From positions 248,001 through 312,000 of the forward strand of contig NZ_JAELVM010000003.1 in assembly GCF_016745235.1 (NCBI RefSeq): DNA of 64,000 bases. Reading direction: 5' to 3'. Position numbers and translations under genes: made by a program. Positions 26,861-35,699 of the stretch are shown piece by piece; position 1 is the first letter of the stretch, and every line of letters begins with the position of its first letter. The stretch comes from Chryseobacterium endalhagicum. Lineage in GTDB: Bacteria > Bacteroidota > Bacteroidia > Flavobacteriales > Weeksellaceae. The notes under the pieces were generated by a model. That model had not been told where the DNA came from, did no database searches, and was given only the letters and a program-made list of their open reading frames with translations.

Positions 26861-27497
26861 TAAAATCTCTCTCGCAGATTTTTTTTACCACAGATTTTCA
26901 CGGATGACACAGATCTTCTGAAAAGATTATTTTTACAACTGTGATAAAACCGACATAGGAAAATGGAGCGTTAAGAAAATAAATGCTGTGAACGTTAAGA
27001 AAATTCTACTGTCTGAAGCGCGAGACCTTTTCTGAACTGAATAATCCATATTGGACTCGCGCAAGTTTTAGAATTTTTAGTGAACAGGATTTATTTTTAG
27101 CGGAAGTTTCCAGGTCTTGAATTTTTCATTCTTTTGTTTCAAGACAAAAGAATATTTAGAGAAAAAAATTGCTTTTTGATATATCTCACGCAGATTTTAC
27201 GGATAATGCAGATTTTTTTAACTACAGAGTAACTTGAAGACTAATTTCTGGAAATTGTTGGTTATCGCAAGGACGCAAAAGTTTTTATTTCTTCTGTATG
27301 TTTTAAGGCGCGAGGATTTTATCGAAGATAAAATTGAATGCTGTTGATTTATTGGTACGTTTACTGATAATTTTGTGATCGTTTATTCTTTCGCAGATTT
27401 TTTTAACCACAGATTTTCACAGATGTTTATGAATATTGATTCTGCACCTGGGTAATTCAGTAAATGTTTCTGTGTGTATTTATGAAAATTGATTTAA
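26861..27497. repeat. Intergenic region with three CAGAT arrays
   Basis: No ORF is credible in these 637 bp. CAGAT-type arrays lie at 26873-26914, 27187-27217 (CAGATTTTACGGATAATGCAG, 9-nt period) and 27391-27425. Between them is a non-repetitive stretch containing a 10-bp inverted repeat (ATTCTTTTGT at 27128-27137 with ACAAAAGAAT at 27144-27153). At about 27310-27340 there is a decayed copy of wording seen at 4300-4340. It lies between convergent genes. Confidence 0.55.
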
Positions 27498-28262
27498 TCA
27501 GCTTTTAATCCAGTTTAAACATTCCGTGATCTGTCTTTTGCTGATAAATACGTCTGAATTGATTTCAGGAGCCGGGGACAGTTTCAGTTCTACTTTCTGG
27601 CTGGAATGCTTGATGATCTCAACGATGGCAGTTTTATTGATGATAAATTTGCGGTTGATCTTAAAAAACAATCCGGGATTCAGTTTATGGATGATGTCTT
27701 TAATGGTATCATCATAAATATAGGTTTTGTTGTCTCTGGTGGTCAGGAACAGGTATTTTCCGGAAGCAAAGAAATAAGCGGTCTGATGTTCGTCTATTGA
27801 TTTCAGTTTATTTCCCTCGCGTACCATGAAATGATTCATTTTCCCGGGATTTTCCGGCTGGCGTAAGGTGGAAATAGATTTGAGGACAGGTTCGGGATCA
27901 AAATTGGATCTTATGGAAATGAATTTCTGTAATGCTTTATGCAGATCTTCTTCTTCAAAAGGTTTCAGAAGATAATCTATGGTAAAATGCCTGAAAACCC
28001 TCATGGCATATTCATCAAAAGCGGTGATGAAAATAATCGGGGTAAAAAGTTCAACATGTTCAAAAATCTCCAGACTCATGCCGTCGCCGAGGTGAATATC
28101 CATAAAGATAAGGTCAGCAGAATGGTTTTCGAAGAAGTCTATGGCCTGTCTTTTTGAACGGAGAATCACGGTTTCTGTGACAGGGACGATGGTCTGCTTA
28201 TCCAGCAGATCCCTGAGATAATTAACAGCCAGCAGTTCGTCTTCTATAATGGCGATTTTCAT
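27498..28262 (-). CDS. LytTR family response regulator
   Basis: The 254-aa protein has a receiver domain (acidic E7-D8, phosphoacceptor Asp55 in IFMDIHLGDG, LLKPFEEED switch Lys) and a C-terminal LytTR DNA-binding domain (~145-250, with FMVREGNKLKSIDEHQTAYFF and FKINRKFIINKTAIVEI). LytTR proteins bind 9-bp direct repeats about two helical turns apart. It is the last gene on the minus strand of the SusCD/protease locus, whose LytS-type kinase gene is at the other end. Such a pair is inferred to be cognate. A hairpin lies between susD and this gene. Confidence 0.92.
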   Translation of the reverse strand: MKIAIIEDELLAVNYLRDLLDKQTIVPVTETVILRSKRQAIDFFENHSADLIFMDIHLGDGMSLEIFEHVELFTPIIFITAFDEYAMRVFRHFTIDYLLKPFEEEDLHKALQKFISIRSNFDPEPVLKSISTLRQPENPGKMNHFMVREGNKLKSIDEHQTAYFFASGKYLFLTTRDNKTYIYDDTIKDIIHKLNPGLFFKINRKFIINKTAIVEIIKHSSQKVELKLSPAPEINSDVFISKRQITECLNWIKS

Positions 28263-28282
28263 AACCTCACAAAAGTACGAAA

Positions 28283-28314
28283 AAACCGCTTAAACTATTA
28301 CGTTCAAGCGGTTT
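28283..28314 (-). terminator. Terminator/attenuator between susD and the LytTR gene
   Basis: On the minus strand AAACCGCTTGAAC and GTTTAAGCGGTTT flank a 6-nt loop and are followed by TTTTCG. It would stop most transcription from the protease-SusC-SusD operon before the regulator gene, limiting feedback. Confidence 0.7.
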
Positions 28315-28337
28315 CAGGGGATGTTAATATAAATGTT

Positions 28338-29657
28338 TTATAAATTCGGATTGTTCTTCTTGGCACTCATAGGATATTCTATGGTATATCTCGGGTCATT
28401 CTGCTGAAGAATATATTCTACACCGTTGACGATATGAATAATTTTTTTCTGATCCGCTCTTCTCAGATCAAACCATCTGTGGCCTTCAAGAGCAAACTCC
28501 CTGAATCTTTCGTCCAGAAGATAACTCATGAACTGTGAGGCATTCATTGGACTGATCTCGTTCTGAACTGAGGTATATCCTGCAGGAGTATATCTGTTGG
28601 CTAAAACTTTCAGCAATGCTTCTTTAGCTTCATCAAGCCTGTTGAGTTTTAATAATGCTTCAGATTTTATAAAGTATAATTCAGCCGTTCTGAAAGAGAC
28701 TCTGAAATTATTACTGCCTCCTTTAATCACTTTATACTTATTGTTATTTTTTTCAAAATAGATTCCAAATCTTTTGTCTGTAGCGGAATTATATTTTGAA
28801 ATCAGTTCCGGAGAGGCAAAAATCACATTCTGCACATTGGTATTCAATGGATTATCCAGTGCCATAATAGATTCCACGGACGTATATAGGTTGGGGGCAG
28901 TATTGCTGGTATTTAAATTACTTAATTCTCCTTTTACAGCCAATACCGCCTGTGCATTATACAGTGCTTTATTCCAGTCTCCCTGATAAAGGGCAAGTCT
29001 TGCATTAAAAGCGATCAGAGCATTTTTAGAAAATTTATAGTTAGCACCGGCAGCCTGCTGCTGTTCCACCATAAGTCCCTCTGCTTTTTCTATATCTTCA
29101 TGAATCTGATTGTAAACTTCCTGTACGGTAGAAGGTTTTAATACTGCTTCCATGTCAGCTTTCAAACTGATAGGAACTCCCCTGTCCGCGGAAGCCGTAG
29201 CAGCATTATAAGGTTTTGCATATAAATTAACCAAATCAAAATAGGAATACGCACGCAATGCATAAGCTTCTGCCAGAATCTGATTCTTTTCAGGAGAATC
29301 TTTCATGGTCTTGCTTCCTTCGTTGATCGCCTGGTTCAGATAGAAGATGACCGTATAAAAATCTGCCCACTGAAATTCTTTTGTTTCAGCATCATAATTA
29401 CTGTCCTTCCACATAGCCAGCTCCCGATAGTAAGGGAAATCACTGGTATTTTCGTCTATCACCATCTCATCTGTACGAAGTGCAGCAAGGGATTTATGAA
29501 TAGGATATTTGGAATAAGCGGACGTCAGTATTTTTCTGTAATCTTCAACGCTAACCGGAATCACTTTTCCTTCAGGCTGAATATCCAGAAAGCGGTCACA
29601 GCCGATACTTGTAAAGCTGATGACTGCCAGAGCAATGAATGTAGTTATTTTTCTCAT
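28338..29657 (-). CDS. SusD/RagB family outer-membrane lipoprotein
   Basis: The 439-aa lipoprotein has a signal ending in SIGC (Cys20), then DRFLDIQPEGKVIPV, the typical SusD start, TPR-like helices in the middle (AEAYALRAYSYFDLVNLYAKPY) and the C-terminal LLDERFREFALEGHRWFDLRR signature. It is slightly short for the family (commonly ~500 aa). SusD proteins bind substrate on the cell surface and cap a SusC porin. SusC lies 11 bp upstream in the same operon, after a metalloprotease gene, so a peptide ligand is more likely than glycan. That is inference from context. Confidence 0.93.
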   Translation of the reverse strand: MRKITTFIALAVISFTSIGCDRFLDIQPEGKVIPVSVEDYRKILTSAYSKYPIHKSLAALRTDEMVIDENTSDFPYYRELAMWKDSNYDAETKEFQWADFYTVIFYLNQAINEGSKTMKDSPEKNQILAEAYALRAYSYFDLVNLYAKPYNAATASADRGVPISLKADMEAVLKPSTVQEVYNQIHEDIEKAEGLMVEQQQAAGANYKFSKNALIAFNARLALYQGDWNKALYNAQAVLAVKGELSNLNTSNTAPNLYTSVESIMALDNPLNTNVQNVIFASPELISKYNSATDKRFGIYFEKNNNKYKVIKGGSNNFRVSFRTAELYFIKSEALLKLNRLDEAKEALLKVLANRYTPAGYTSVQNEISPMNASQFMSYLLDERFREFALEGHRWFDLRRADQKKIIHIVNGVEYILQQNDPRYTIEYPMSAKKNNPNL

Positions 29658-29668
29658 TTTTTCAAGTT

Positions 29669-32600
29669 TTAAAAAGAAACATTAAAGCCGATTGTAACTG
29701 ATTTGGCAATAGGCTGTGCATAAATATTACCATAGGTTTCCGGATCAAAATATCCTTTATACCCGTTACTGAATACAAACAGGTTACGCCCTTCCACACT
29801 CAGTCTCAGACTGCTGATTCCCATAGGATTTGTAAATTCTTTAGGAAGTGTATATCCTAAACGGATACTGCTGATTCTCAGGTAACTGATCTCTTTTGCC
29901 CAAATATCAAGCAGACCATAGCTGTTATTCGGACTGTCGGTAAGCCATTTGTTCCCCATCCATCCCGGATTGCTTTCCATATCAGGACTTGTTATGGCCG
30001 GAAGTGAAAGTCCCGCCTCATAGATATCTCTTGTATAATTTCTTCCTCTGTCCAGATTCGTTCCTCTGTAAGAAGGCGATCTCATCACCGTTTGTTTAAA
30101 GTTGAAAGCTGCTGAAACAGTCAGATCAAAATTATGTACTTTAAAGGTGTTTATAATACCCCCGGTAAATTTAGGATCCCTGTCTCCAACGTAAGTAAAA
30201 AGGCCTCTCATCTCTTCCGCGGTAAGCTTTGTTCCTACCAGCTGCCCCGGAAGGAATTCTTCATACACATCATAGAGTTTAAAGAAATCTTCAATTTTCA
30301 CCTTTTCATTTCCTTTCCAGAACATCGGATTGCCATTCTCATCCATTCCTGCTGTTTTCAAAGCAAATACCGCATTTACAGGAAGCCCTTCTCTTGAAGG
30401 AAGCATTGAATTCTGGCGGGGCTGCTCAGTAATGACGTTACTTTTATTATGAGCAAAGTTAATGGTGGTAGACCATTTGAAGTTTTCATTATCAATATTT
30501 CTGGTAGAAACTGCCAATTCAAAACCTTTGTTCGTTAAGCTTCCCCAGTTCATCATGGTATAATTGAATCCTGTTTCAAGGGGTGTTTCTCTCATACTGA
30601 TCATATCCGTCCCTTTTCTGCTGTATACATCCGCAGTAAGGTTGATCCGGTTTTTAAACAATCCCAGATCCAGCCCCAGATTCACATTGGTTGTTTTTTC
30701 CCAGCGTAGCTTATCATTCGGAGCTGTGATTACATTAATAATTTCTTCTTTTGGTCCGGGAAGAATGTTGGCTTCTCCATATTCCCCGATGAAAAACGGA
30801 GAGGTATTACGGTCAATATTTCCCTGTAAACCATAGGAAGCTCTTAATCTCAGATTGGAAATAAGAGGTACATTCTTCATAAAGTTTTCCTTTGTTACCA
30901 GCCAGGAACCGGAAACAGCCCAGATTGGCAGGTACTTGTACTTTTTATTGACTCCAAAAAGGTTGGTTCCATCATATCTCACACTTCCGAAAAAGGTATA
31001 TTTCTGATCATAGGTATAAGAAGCGGTAGCAAACATAGAAGCATAAGCGTTCTCTACCGTAGGCATTTCACGATAGGTCTCGTATTTTTTGTCTCCGGCA
31101 TAATCAGAGTTGGGAAATATGATCGGGGTTCCTGTTTTGGTAAGGCTGTTAAAACCAAAAGCTCTGGTAACCGTGGTATTATCCTCTGTTTTACGGATTT
31201 CAGTTCCGGCCATCAAATCGATCTCATGCACCGAATTAATTCTTGTGCTGTACAACCCCTGTAATTTCCAGTTGTATTGAAAGAAATCATTGTTCCAGTT
31301 TTGCTTGATATCTCCGGCAGGCAGAAAATAACGGTAGGCACCATCTTTATAGTAACGGGTTCCCTCTTTCATCTTTCTGGTAAAGTAGGTTTCCTGTCCG
31401 GCGTATTTTTCCGTCTTATTGGTATCATACTGAATACCCAGCTGTGAAGTAAACCTCAGGTTTTTGGTTGCTTTGTATTCTAAATCCAATATGGCCTTTA
31501 ATGACTGATTCTTCAGGGTATATTCTGTATTCTCCCTTTCTTCAAGGAAATTGAAAGGAATATAGGTATCTGCAAAACCGTCTATATCCTTATCATAGTT
31601 ATAGCTTCCATCCGGATTGAAAGGATTCATATACGGATTGGCATTTCTTGAATAATTAATCGGGCTCGCTGATGCATCCGCATCTGTCATAAACGACTCT
31701 TTCTCGCTGCGTGTTCCGAAAATAGCGATTCCTGCATTTAACTTATCGCTTATTTTGTAATTGTTCTTTAAAGTAAGGTTATATCTTTCAAAACCGGTTC
31801 CGATGGTTGTTCCTTCTTCATCATAATATCCCAGTGAGAAATAATAATCTGAACGGTCGCTTCCTCCTGAAAGACTTACTCCATACTGCTTATTGATGGC
31901 GTTTCTGTACAGCAGCTTGCCCCAGTCTGTACTGTTGGCTCTTAAGCCGTCGATCTGATAGCGGGTCATTGAATTCAATGCGTCCAATCCTCCGTTTCTG
32001 TAGGCATCAAGCTGGCCGTTCTTCATTAAAATCCTCATCACCTCGCCTTTATCAGCACGGTACGTAAGATCGGCACGGCTGGCAAGCATTAATTCAAGGT
32101 CAACTTTTTCAGAGGCGTTCAACAGATTCAGCCTGCTGAAATCAGGGCGTGATGTCACAAAAGTATCTGCCGAAAAGTTCAGCCTCATCGTTCCTTTCTT
32201 CCCTCTTTTCGTGGTGATGGAGATTACCCCATTGGCAGCTCTTGCTCCGTAAATGGCTGTTGCAGCTGCATCTTTCAGGATGGTAATATCTTCAATATCA
32301 TTAGGGTTCAGTCCTGCAATAGAAAAGTTCTGAAGCTGGTCTATATTATCTTTATCGCTGAAATTAGGCACATCATTTCCTTCTAACGGAAGACCGTCAA
32401 CCACCCATAACGGATCCTGCGGACCGGAAAGGGAAGCTGTTCCCCTGATCCTGATTTTTGCAGGACCTCCGGGCGCTCCGGTTTCAGGCGTTACTACAAC
32501 CCCGGCTACCTGCCCCATCATCATCTGGTCTACACTGGCGACACCCGCCTGGTTGATGTTGTCCATCTTTACGGTGGAAACCGCAGAAGTCTGCTTACGT

Positions 32601-32998
32601 TTTTCAATTTTCTGGTATCCGGTAATGATAACTTCCTGGATCTTGTTTTTATCCGAAACCTCAGGCATCAGCCTTACCGTATAATTGGTCTTGTCTTCAC
32701 TGATCATGATGATCCTGGACTCATAGCCCGGATAGCTGATCAATACGGATTTAGTTTCTGCCGGGATTTCCAGCATGAACTGGCCGTTCTTATCCGTTAC
32801 TGTACCTACGGATACGCTTTCAATAATCCCGTTCAGGTCCGTTTTGGTGGAAACCGACTGGGTTTCTATTTTTACAGATGCTCCAACGATAACCTGTGAT
32901 GTATTTTCGTCTGCAATTTTTCCTGTAATGGTTTTCTTTTCCTGGGCCAACGCTATCTGAGCCGCCAAAAGAGGTAAAAGTATTAGAGTTTTTTTCAT
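29669..32998 (-). CDS. SusC/RagA family TonB-linked outer-membrane transporter
   Basis: The 1109-aa protein has a signal peptide (1-18), a carboxypeptidase-regulatory-like beta domain (~25-115), a TonB-box-like region (IQEVIITGYQKIEKR), a plug domain (~130-250 with MMMGQVAGVVV, IRIRGTASL, DPLWVVDGLPL and DITILKDAAATAIYGARAANG) and a 22-stranded-type barrel ending in a terminal Phe (SVTIGFNVSF). It imports large substrates with SusD and TonB energy. No STN domain is present, so it is not expected to signal to an ECF anti-sigma factor. This fits control by the neighbouring two-component system. It lies 6 bp downstream of the metalloprotease gene. Confidence 0.95.
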   Translation of the reverse strand: MKKTLILLPLLAAQIALAQEKKTITGKIADENTSQVIVGASVKIETQSVSTKTDLNGIIESVSVGTVTDKNGQFMLEIPAETKSVLISYPGYESRIIMISEDKTNYTVRLMPEVSDKNKIQEVIITGYQKIEKRKQTSAVSTVKMDNINQAGVASVDQMMMGQVAGVVVTPETGAPGGPAKIRIRGTASLSGPQDPLWVVDGLPLEGNDVPNFSDKDNIDQLQNFSIAGLNPNDIEDITILKDAAATAIYGARAANGVISITTKRGKKGTMRLNFSADTFVTSRPDFSRLNLLNASEKVDLELMLASRADLTYRADKGEVMRILMKNGQLDAYRNGGLDALNSMTRYQIDGLRANSTDWGKLLYRNAINKQYGVSLSGGSDRSDYYFSLGYYDEEGTTIGTGFERYNLTLKNNYKISDKLNAGIAIFGTRSEKESFMTDADASASPINYSRNANPYMNPFNPDGSYNYDKDIDGFADTYIPFNFLEERENTEYTLKNQSLKAILDLEYKATKNLRFTSQLGIQYDTNKTEKYAGQETYFTRKMKEGTRYYKDGAYRYFLPAGDIKQNWNNDFFQYNWKLQGLYSTRINSVHEIDLMAGTEIRKTEDNTTVTRAFGFNSLTKTGTPIIFPNSDYAGDKKYETYREMPTVENAYASMFATASYTYDQKYTFFGSVRYDGTNLFGVNKKYKYLPIWAVSGSWLVTKENFMKNVPLISNLRLRASYGLQGNIDRNTSPFFIGEYGEANILPGPKEEIINVITAPNDKLRWEKTTNVNLGLDLGLFKNRINLTADVYSRKGTDMISMRETPLETGFNYTMMNWGSLTNKGFELAVSTRNIDNENFKWSTTINFAHNKSNVITEQPRQNSMLPSREGLPVNAVFALKTAGMDENGNPMFWKGNEKVKIEDFFKLYDVYEEFLPGQLVGTKLTAEEMRGLFTYVGDRDPKFTGGIINTFKVHNFDLTVSAAFNFKQTVMRSPSYRGTNLDRGRNYTRDIYEAGLSLPAITSPDMESNPGWMGNKWLTDSPNNSYGLLDIWAKEISYLRISSIRLGYTLPKEFTNPMGISSLRLSVEGRNLFVFSNGYKGYFDPETYGNIYAQPIAKSVTIGFNVSF

Positions 32999-33004
32999 AG
33001 CCGA

Positions 33005-35569
33005 TTATTTATTTAAAGCCTCTTTTATCCGGATGATCAAGTCTGCATAATGAGCCCTGGAAGCTTCATCTCCTTTATTTTTAGTTGTATACAATAGGTT
33101 CAGTACCTTCTGAAGTTCCGCCCGTTTATAGGTAGTGACTTCGGATACTCTTTTCATGGATGAATAATTGATATTCCTTAAACTTTCTTCCTCTCCGTGG
33201 AAATTGCAGATCGTTGGAATATTCAGTGTATTTTCAACCTTTAAAGCTTTTACAGCTGTTTTTTCAAATAATTTATTGACCGAAACGATGAGGGCATCCA
33301 CATAGTTTTTCTGAGTCATTTTTTGAAGAATGGTCAGGCTTCCTTTTTTATTGAAAATAGCGCCACGCACCTGGTCAAACAAATTCTCCACGGTATAGAG
33401 CTCTTCTTTGGAACCGGAAACTTCATGTTTTAATTCATTTTCAAGCATTCTCAGCAAACGGTCATCCATAAACAGCGAATAGAGATTTCCGTACTGCATT
33501 CCTCTCGCTAAGGTGTACGGAGTCTGCTCGAACGGCCCCATCGGTGAATTTTTAACCGGATAGGTTTTCTCTGTGATCGGGTTGAAAAACAGCCATTCCG
33601 GAAGATTTACTGCATTTTTGATCAGATAGTCAACCGCTCTTTTCTGTGTTTCAGCGGGTACCGCTTCATAAGCTTTGCTCTTGCTGCCGAATACGGTATT
33701 GTTCAGATAAATTCCTCCCACATTGGCCATTACATGCCCGGTATACAGATCCCATTGTCCTATTGCTCCCAGATACAGCTTTCCTGCGTCTGTGTAGGTT
33801 TTACCGTCGTCATAGGTCCATTTTAAAAGATTGTCTACAACGATTTTCAGGTTCTTTATTCCGTACTCTCCTGCTTTCATGGCGTCATCACCCAAATCTT
33901 CAGACTGAGAACGCGGATCGATGGTTTCCAGATAGCTCTGCTGCTCTCCATAGAAATACATAGGATCATCCTGGTGTTTTTCTATTAAATTTCTCAACGC
34001 TTTTTTCTCCGAAATCCCGTCCGGATACCAGCGGTAACCCCACTCAATGGCATATTTGTCATAAACCCCTATCTTTGGAGTGATGGCTGTAACACCGTCT
34101 TCCGGCTGGGCAACGTAGTTATACCTTGCATAGTCCATAATGGAAGGTGCCGTTCCGCCCATCTTATCTGTAAACTCCTTTGAACGGAGAGATTCTACAG
34201 GAAAGGCAAAAGAGGCTCCCATATTATGTTTCAGCCCGAAAGTATGGCCTACCTCATGTGAGGATACAAACCTGATGGCTTCCCCCATATGTTCATCGCT
34301 GAAGACATTCCCTCTGGCCTTGGTATCAATAGGCCCGGTCTGGATTCTCATCCATTCCTGAAGAGACGTCATCACATTATGCCACCAAATGATATCCGAT
34401 TCAATGATTTCGCCACTTCTCGGATCCACCACCGAAGGCCCCATCGCATTGGCCTTGGGCGAGGCAGCATATGTGATTACAGAATATCTTACATCGTCTA
34501 TATCAAAGTCTTCATCTTTATCATCCGGCATTTTGGCGATCACGGCATTCTTGAAACCTGCCTTTTCAAAAGCCGCCTGCCAGTCGTACACCCCTGCAAT
34601 GATCTTTTCACGCCACTGGATAGGCGTTGCCGGATCTATATAATAAACGATCGGTTTTTTGGGTTCTACCAATTCACCTCTCAGATATTTTTCTTTGTCT
34701 TCGTCTTTGGGCTCCAGTCTCCATTTGGTAATGAACTGCTCTTCATCCATTTTCTGCTGGCGGTCGCTGAACGCCCAGTGTTTTTCACTGAAAAAACCTA
34801 CTCTTGAATCTGCAATCCTTGGCTGCATCGGCACTTTGGAAAGCAAAACCAGGTTTGTAGTCACGCCCAGCGTTACCGGAAGGTCTACACCTCCTTCATT
34901 TACCGATGTCGTCAGTTGGGACTTAACGACAAGGTTCTGAGGGAAGGTTTTTACTTTTTCAATATAGGAAAGGTTTGATTTTACCGATCCTCCAAGTCCT
35001 ACATTCGCCAGAACATCATTGAAGCTTTTCTGGTTTCCGTCAAAAATCTTGTTTACTTTAATGGCTACAGAGGTGGAATCGTTATTCTGGGCCTCAATAT
35101 CAAAAACCTCAATCACAGATTCTGAAAAGTTGTCTTTTACAGATCTTGTGATGGCATCATTTTTAGGCGATGATACCCGTGGAACCACGGTTTTCACCCA
35201 TACTTTTTTGGCTACGGTATCGCGGTAAAAGGAAATCACCTTATTTTCATAGTTCATTCCTTTATTCAGTCCGGCTTCGTTCACCTGCATGGGCACCTGC
35301 GACAGTTTATTGACTACCAGGAACTGACGTCCCATCAGGCTGTCCGGGATTTCAAAATAAACATCGGTCTTCACCTGAATGGTGTTAAAAAGTCCTTTTT
35401 TGTAGGTTCCTTTTTTAACCAGATCTTCAATTTTCTTTGCTTTCTTTGAGGAAGTTTCTGTTTTATCCGTTTTTTCCTTGTCTGTTTTTATGGTGTCTTT
35501 TTTCTGCGCCAATGCTGCCGGTGAGGCTAAAGCGAGTCCTAAATACAGTGCCAGTCTGTAGTTCTTCAT
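33005..35569 (-). CDS. Secreted zinc-dependent metalloprotease (DUF5117/DUF5118 type)
   Basis: The 854-aa protein starts at the ATG at 35569 (signal MKNYRLALYLGLALASPAALAQ); an upstream in-frame ATG at 35587 would put six residues before the signal peptide. A Lys-rich linker and a ~300-aa N-terminal region (DUF5118/DUF5117-like) precede the metzincin-like motif HEVGHTFGLKH, with zinc ligands His438, His442 and His448. The remaining ~400 residues contain the family's helical C-terminal domain. Such proteases occur widely in Bacteroidetes near SusCD pairs and probably degrade proteins or peptides outside the cell. Its operon promoter lies at 35620-35627. Confidence 0.88.
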   Translation of the reverse strand: MKNYRLALYLGLALASPAALAQKKDTIKTDKEKTDKTETSSKKAKKIEDLVKKGTYKKGLFNTIQVKTDVYFEIPDSLMGRQFLVVNKLSQVPMQVNEAGLNKGMNYENKVISFYRDTVAKKVWVKTVVPRVSSPKNDAITRSVKDNFSESVIEVFDIEAQNNDSTSVAIKVNKIFDGNQKSFNDVLANVGLGGSVKSNLSYIEKVKTFPQNLVVKSQLTTSVNEGGVDLPVTLGVTTNLVLLSKVPMQPRIADSRVGFFSEKHWAFSDRQQKMDEEQFITKWRLEPKDEDKEKYLRGELVEPKKPIVYYIDPATPIQWREKIIAGVYDWQAAFEKAGFKNAVIAKMPDDKDEDFDIDDVRYSVITYAASPKANAMGPSVVDPRSGEIIESDIIWWHNVMTSLQEWMRIQTGPIDTKARGNVFSDEHMGEAIRFVSSHEVGHTFGLKHNMGASFAFPVESLRSKEFTDKMGGTAPSIMDYARYNYVAQPEDGVTAITPKIGVYDKYAIEWGYRWYPDGISEKKALRNLIEKHQDDPMYFYGEQQSYLETIDPRSQSEDLGDDAMKAGEYGIKNLKIVVDNLLKWTYDDGKTYTDAGKLYLGAIGQWDLYTGHVMANVGGIYLNNTVFGSKSKAYEAVPAETQKRAVDYLIKNAVNLPEWLFFNPITEKTYPVKNSPMGPFEQTPYTLARGMQYGNLYSLFMDDRLLRMLENELKHEVSGSKEELYTVENLFDQVRGAIFNKKGSLTILQKMTQKNYVDALIVSVNKLFEKTAVKALKVENTLNIPTICNFHGEEESLRNINYSSMKRVSEVTTYKRAELQKVLNLLYTTKNKGDEASRAHYADLIIRIKEALNK

Positions 35570-35619
35570 TAAAATAGTCCTATTCATTCCAAATTATTAG
35601 ATATCTCAGTTTCAGTCTA

Positions 35620-35627
35620 CAAAACTA
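35620..35627 (-). promoter_or_regulatory. -7 box of the protease-SusC-SusD operon
   Basis: TAGTTTTG on the minus strand matches TAnnTTTG, 50 bp upstream of the protease ATG. It lies within a small palindrome (GTCTA ... TAGAC). No TTG is present at the -33 position, which suggests dependence on an activator. Confidence 0.5.
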
Positions 35628-35656
35628 GACGTAATGAGATCATGTACATATTAATA

Positions 35657-35686
35657 GGGAGTGAGAGGTGTATTTTTGGGAGTGAG
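35657..35686 (-). promoter_or_regulatory. Predicted LytTR operator: 9-bp direct repeat with 21-bp spacing
   Basis: CTCACTCCC occurs twice on the minus strand (35678-35686 and 35657-35665), exactly 21 bp apart. Relative to the -7 box at 35620-35627 the sites span about -45 to -75. Two 9-bp direct repeats separated by about 12 bp is the known LytTR binding geometry. A LytTR regulator gene lies at the end of this locus. Binding is predicted, not shown. Confidence 0.5.
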
Positions 35687-35699
35687 TGGATTATATTTT

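Noticed and set aside
34289..34807. A 172-aa plus-strand ORF inside the metalloprotease gene
   Set aside because: It is antisense to a gene with clear motifs (HEVGHTFGLKH) and has low-complexity composition; no start signal.
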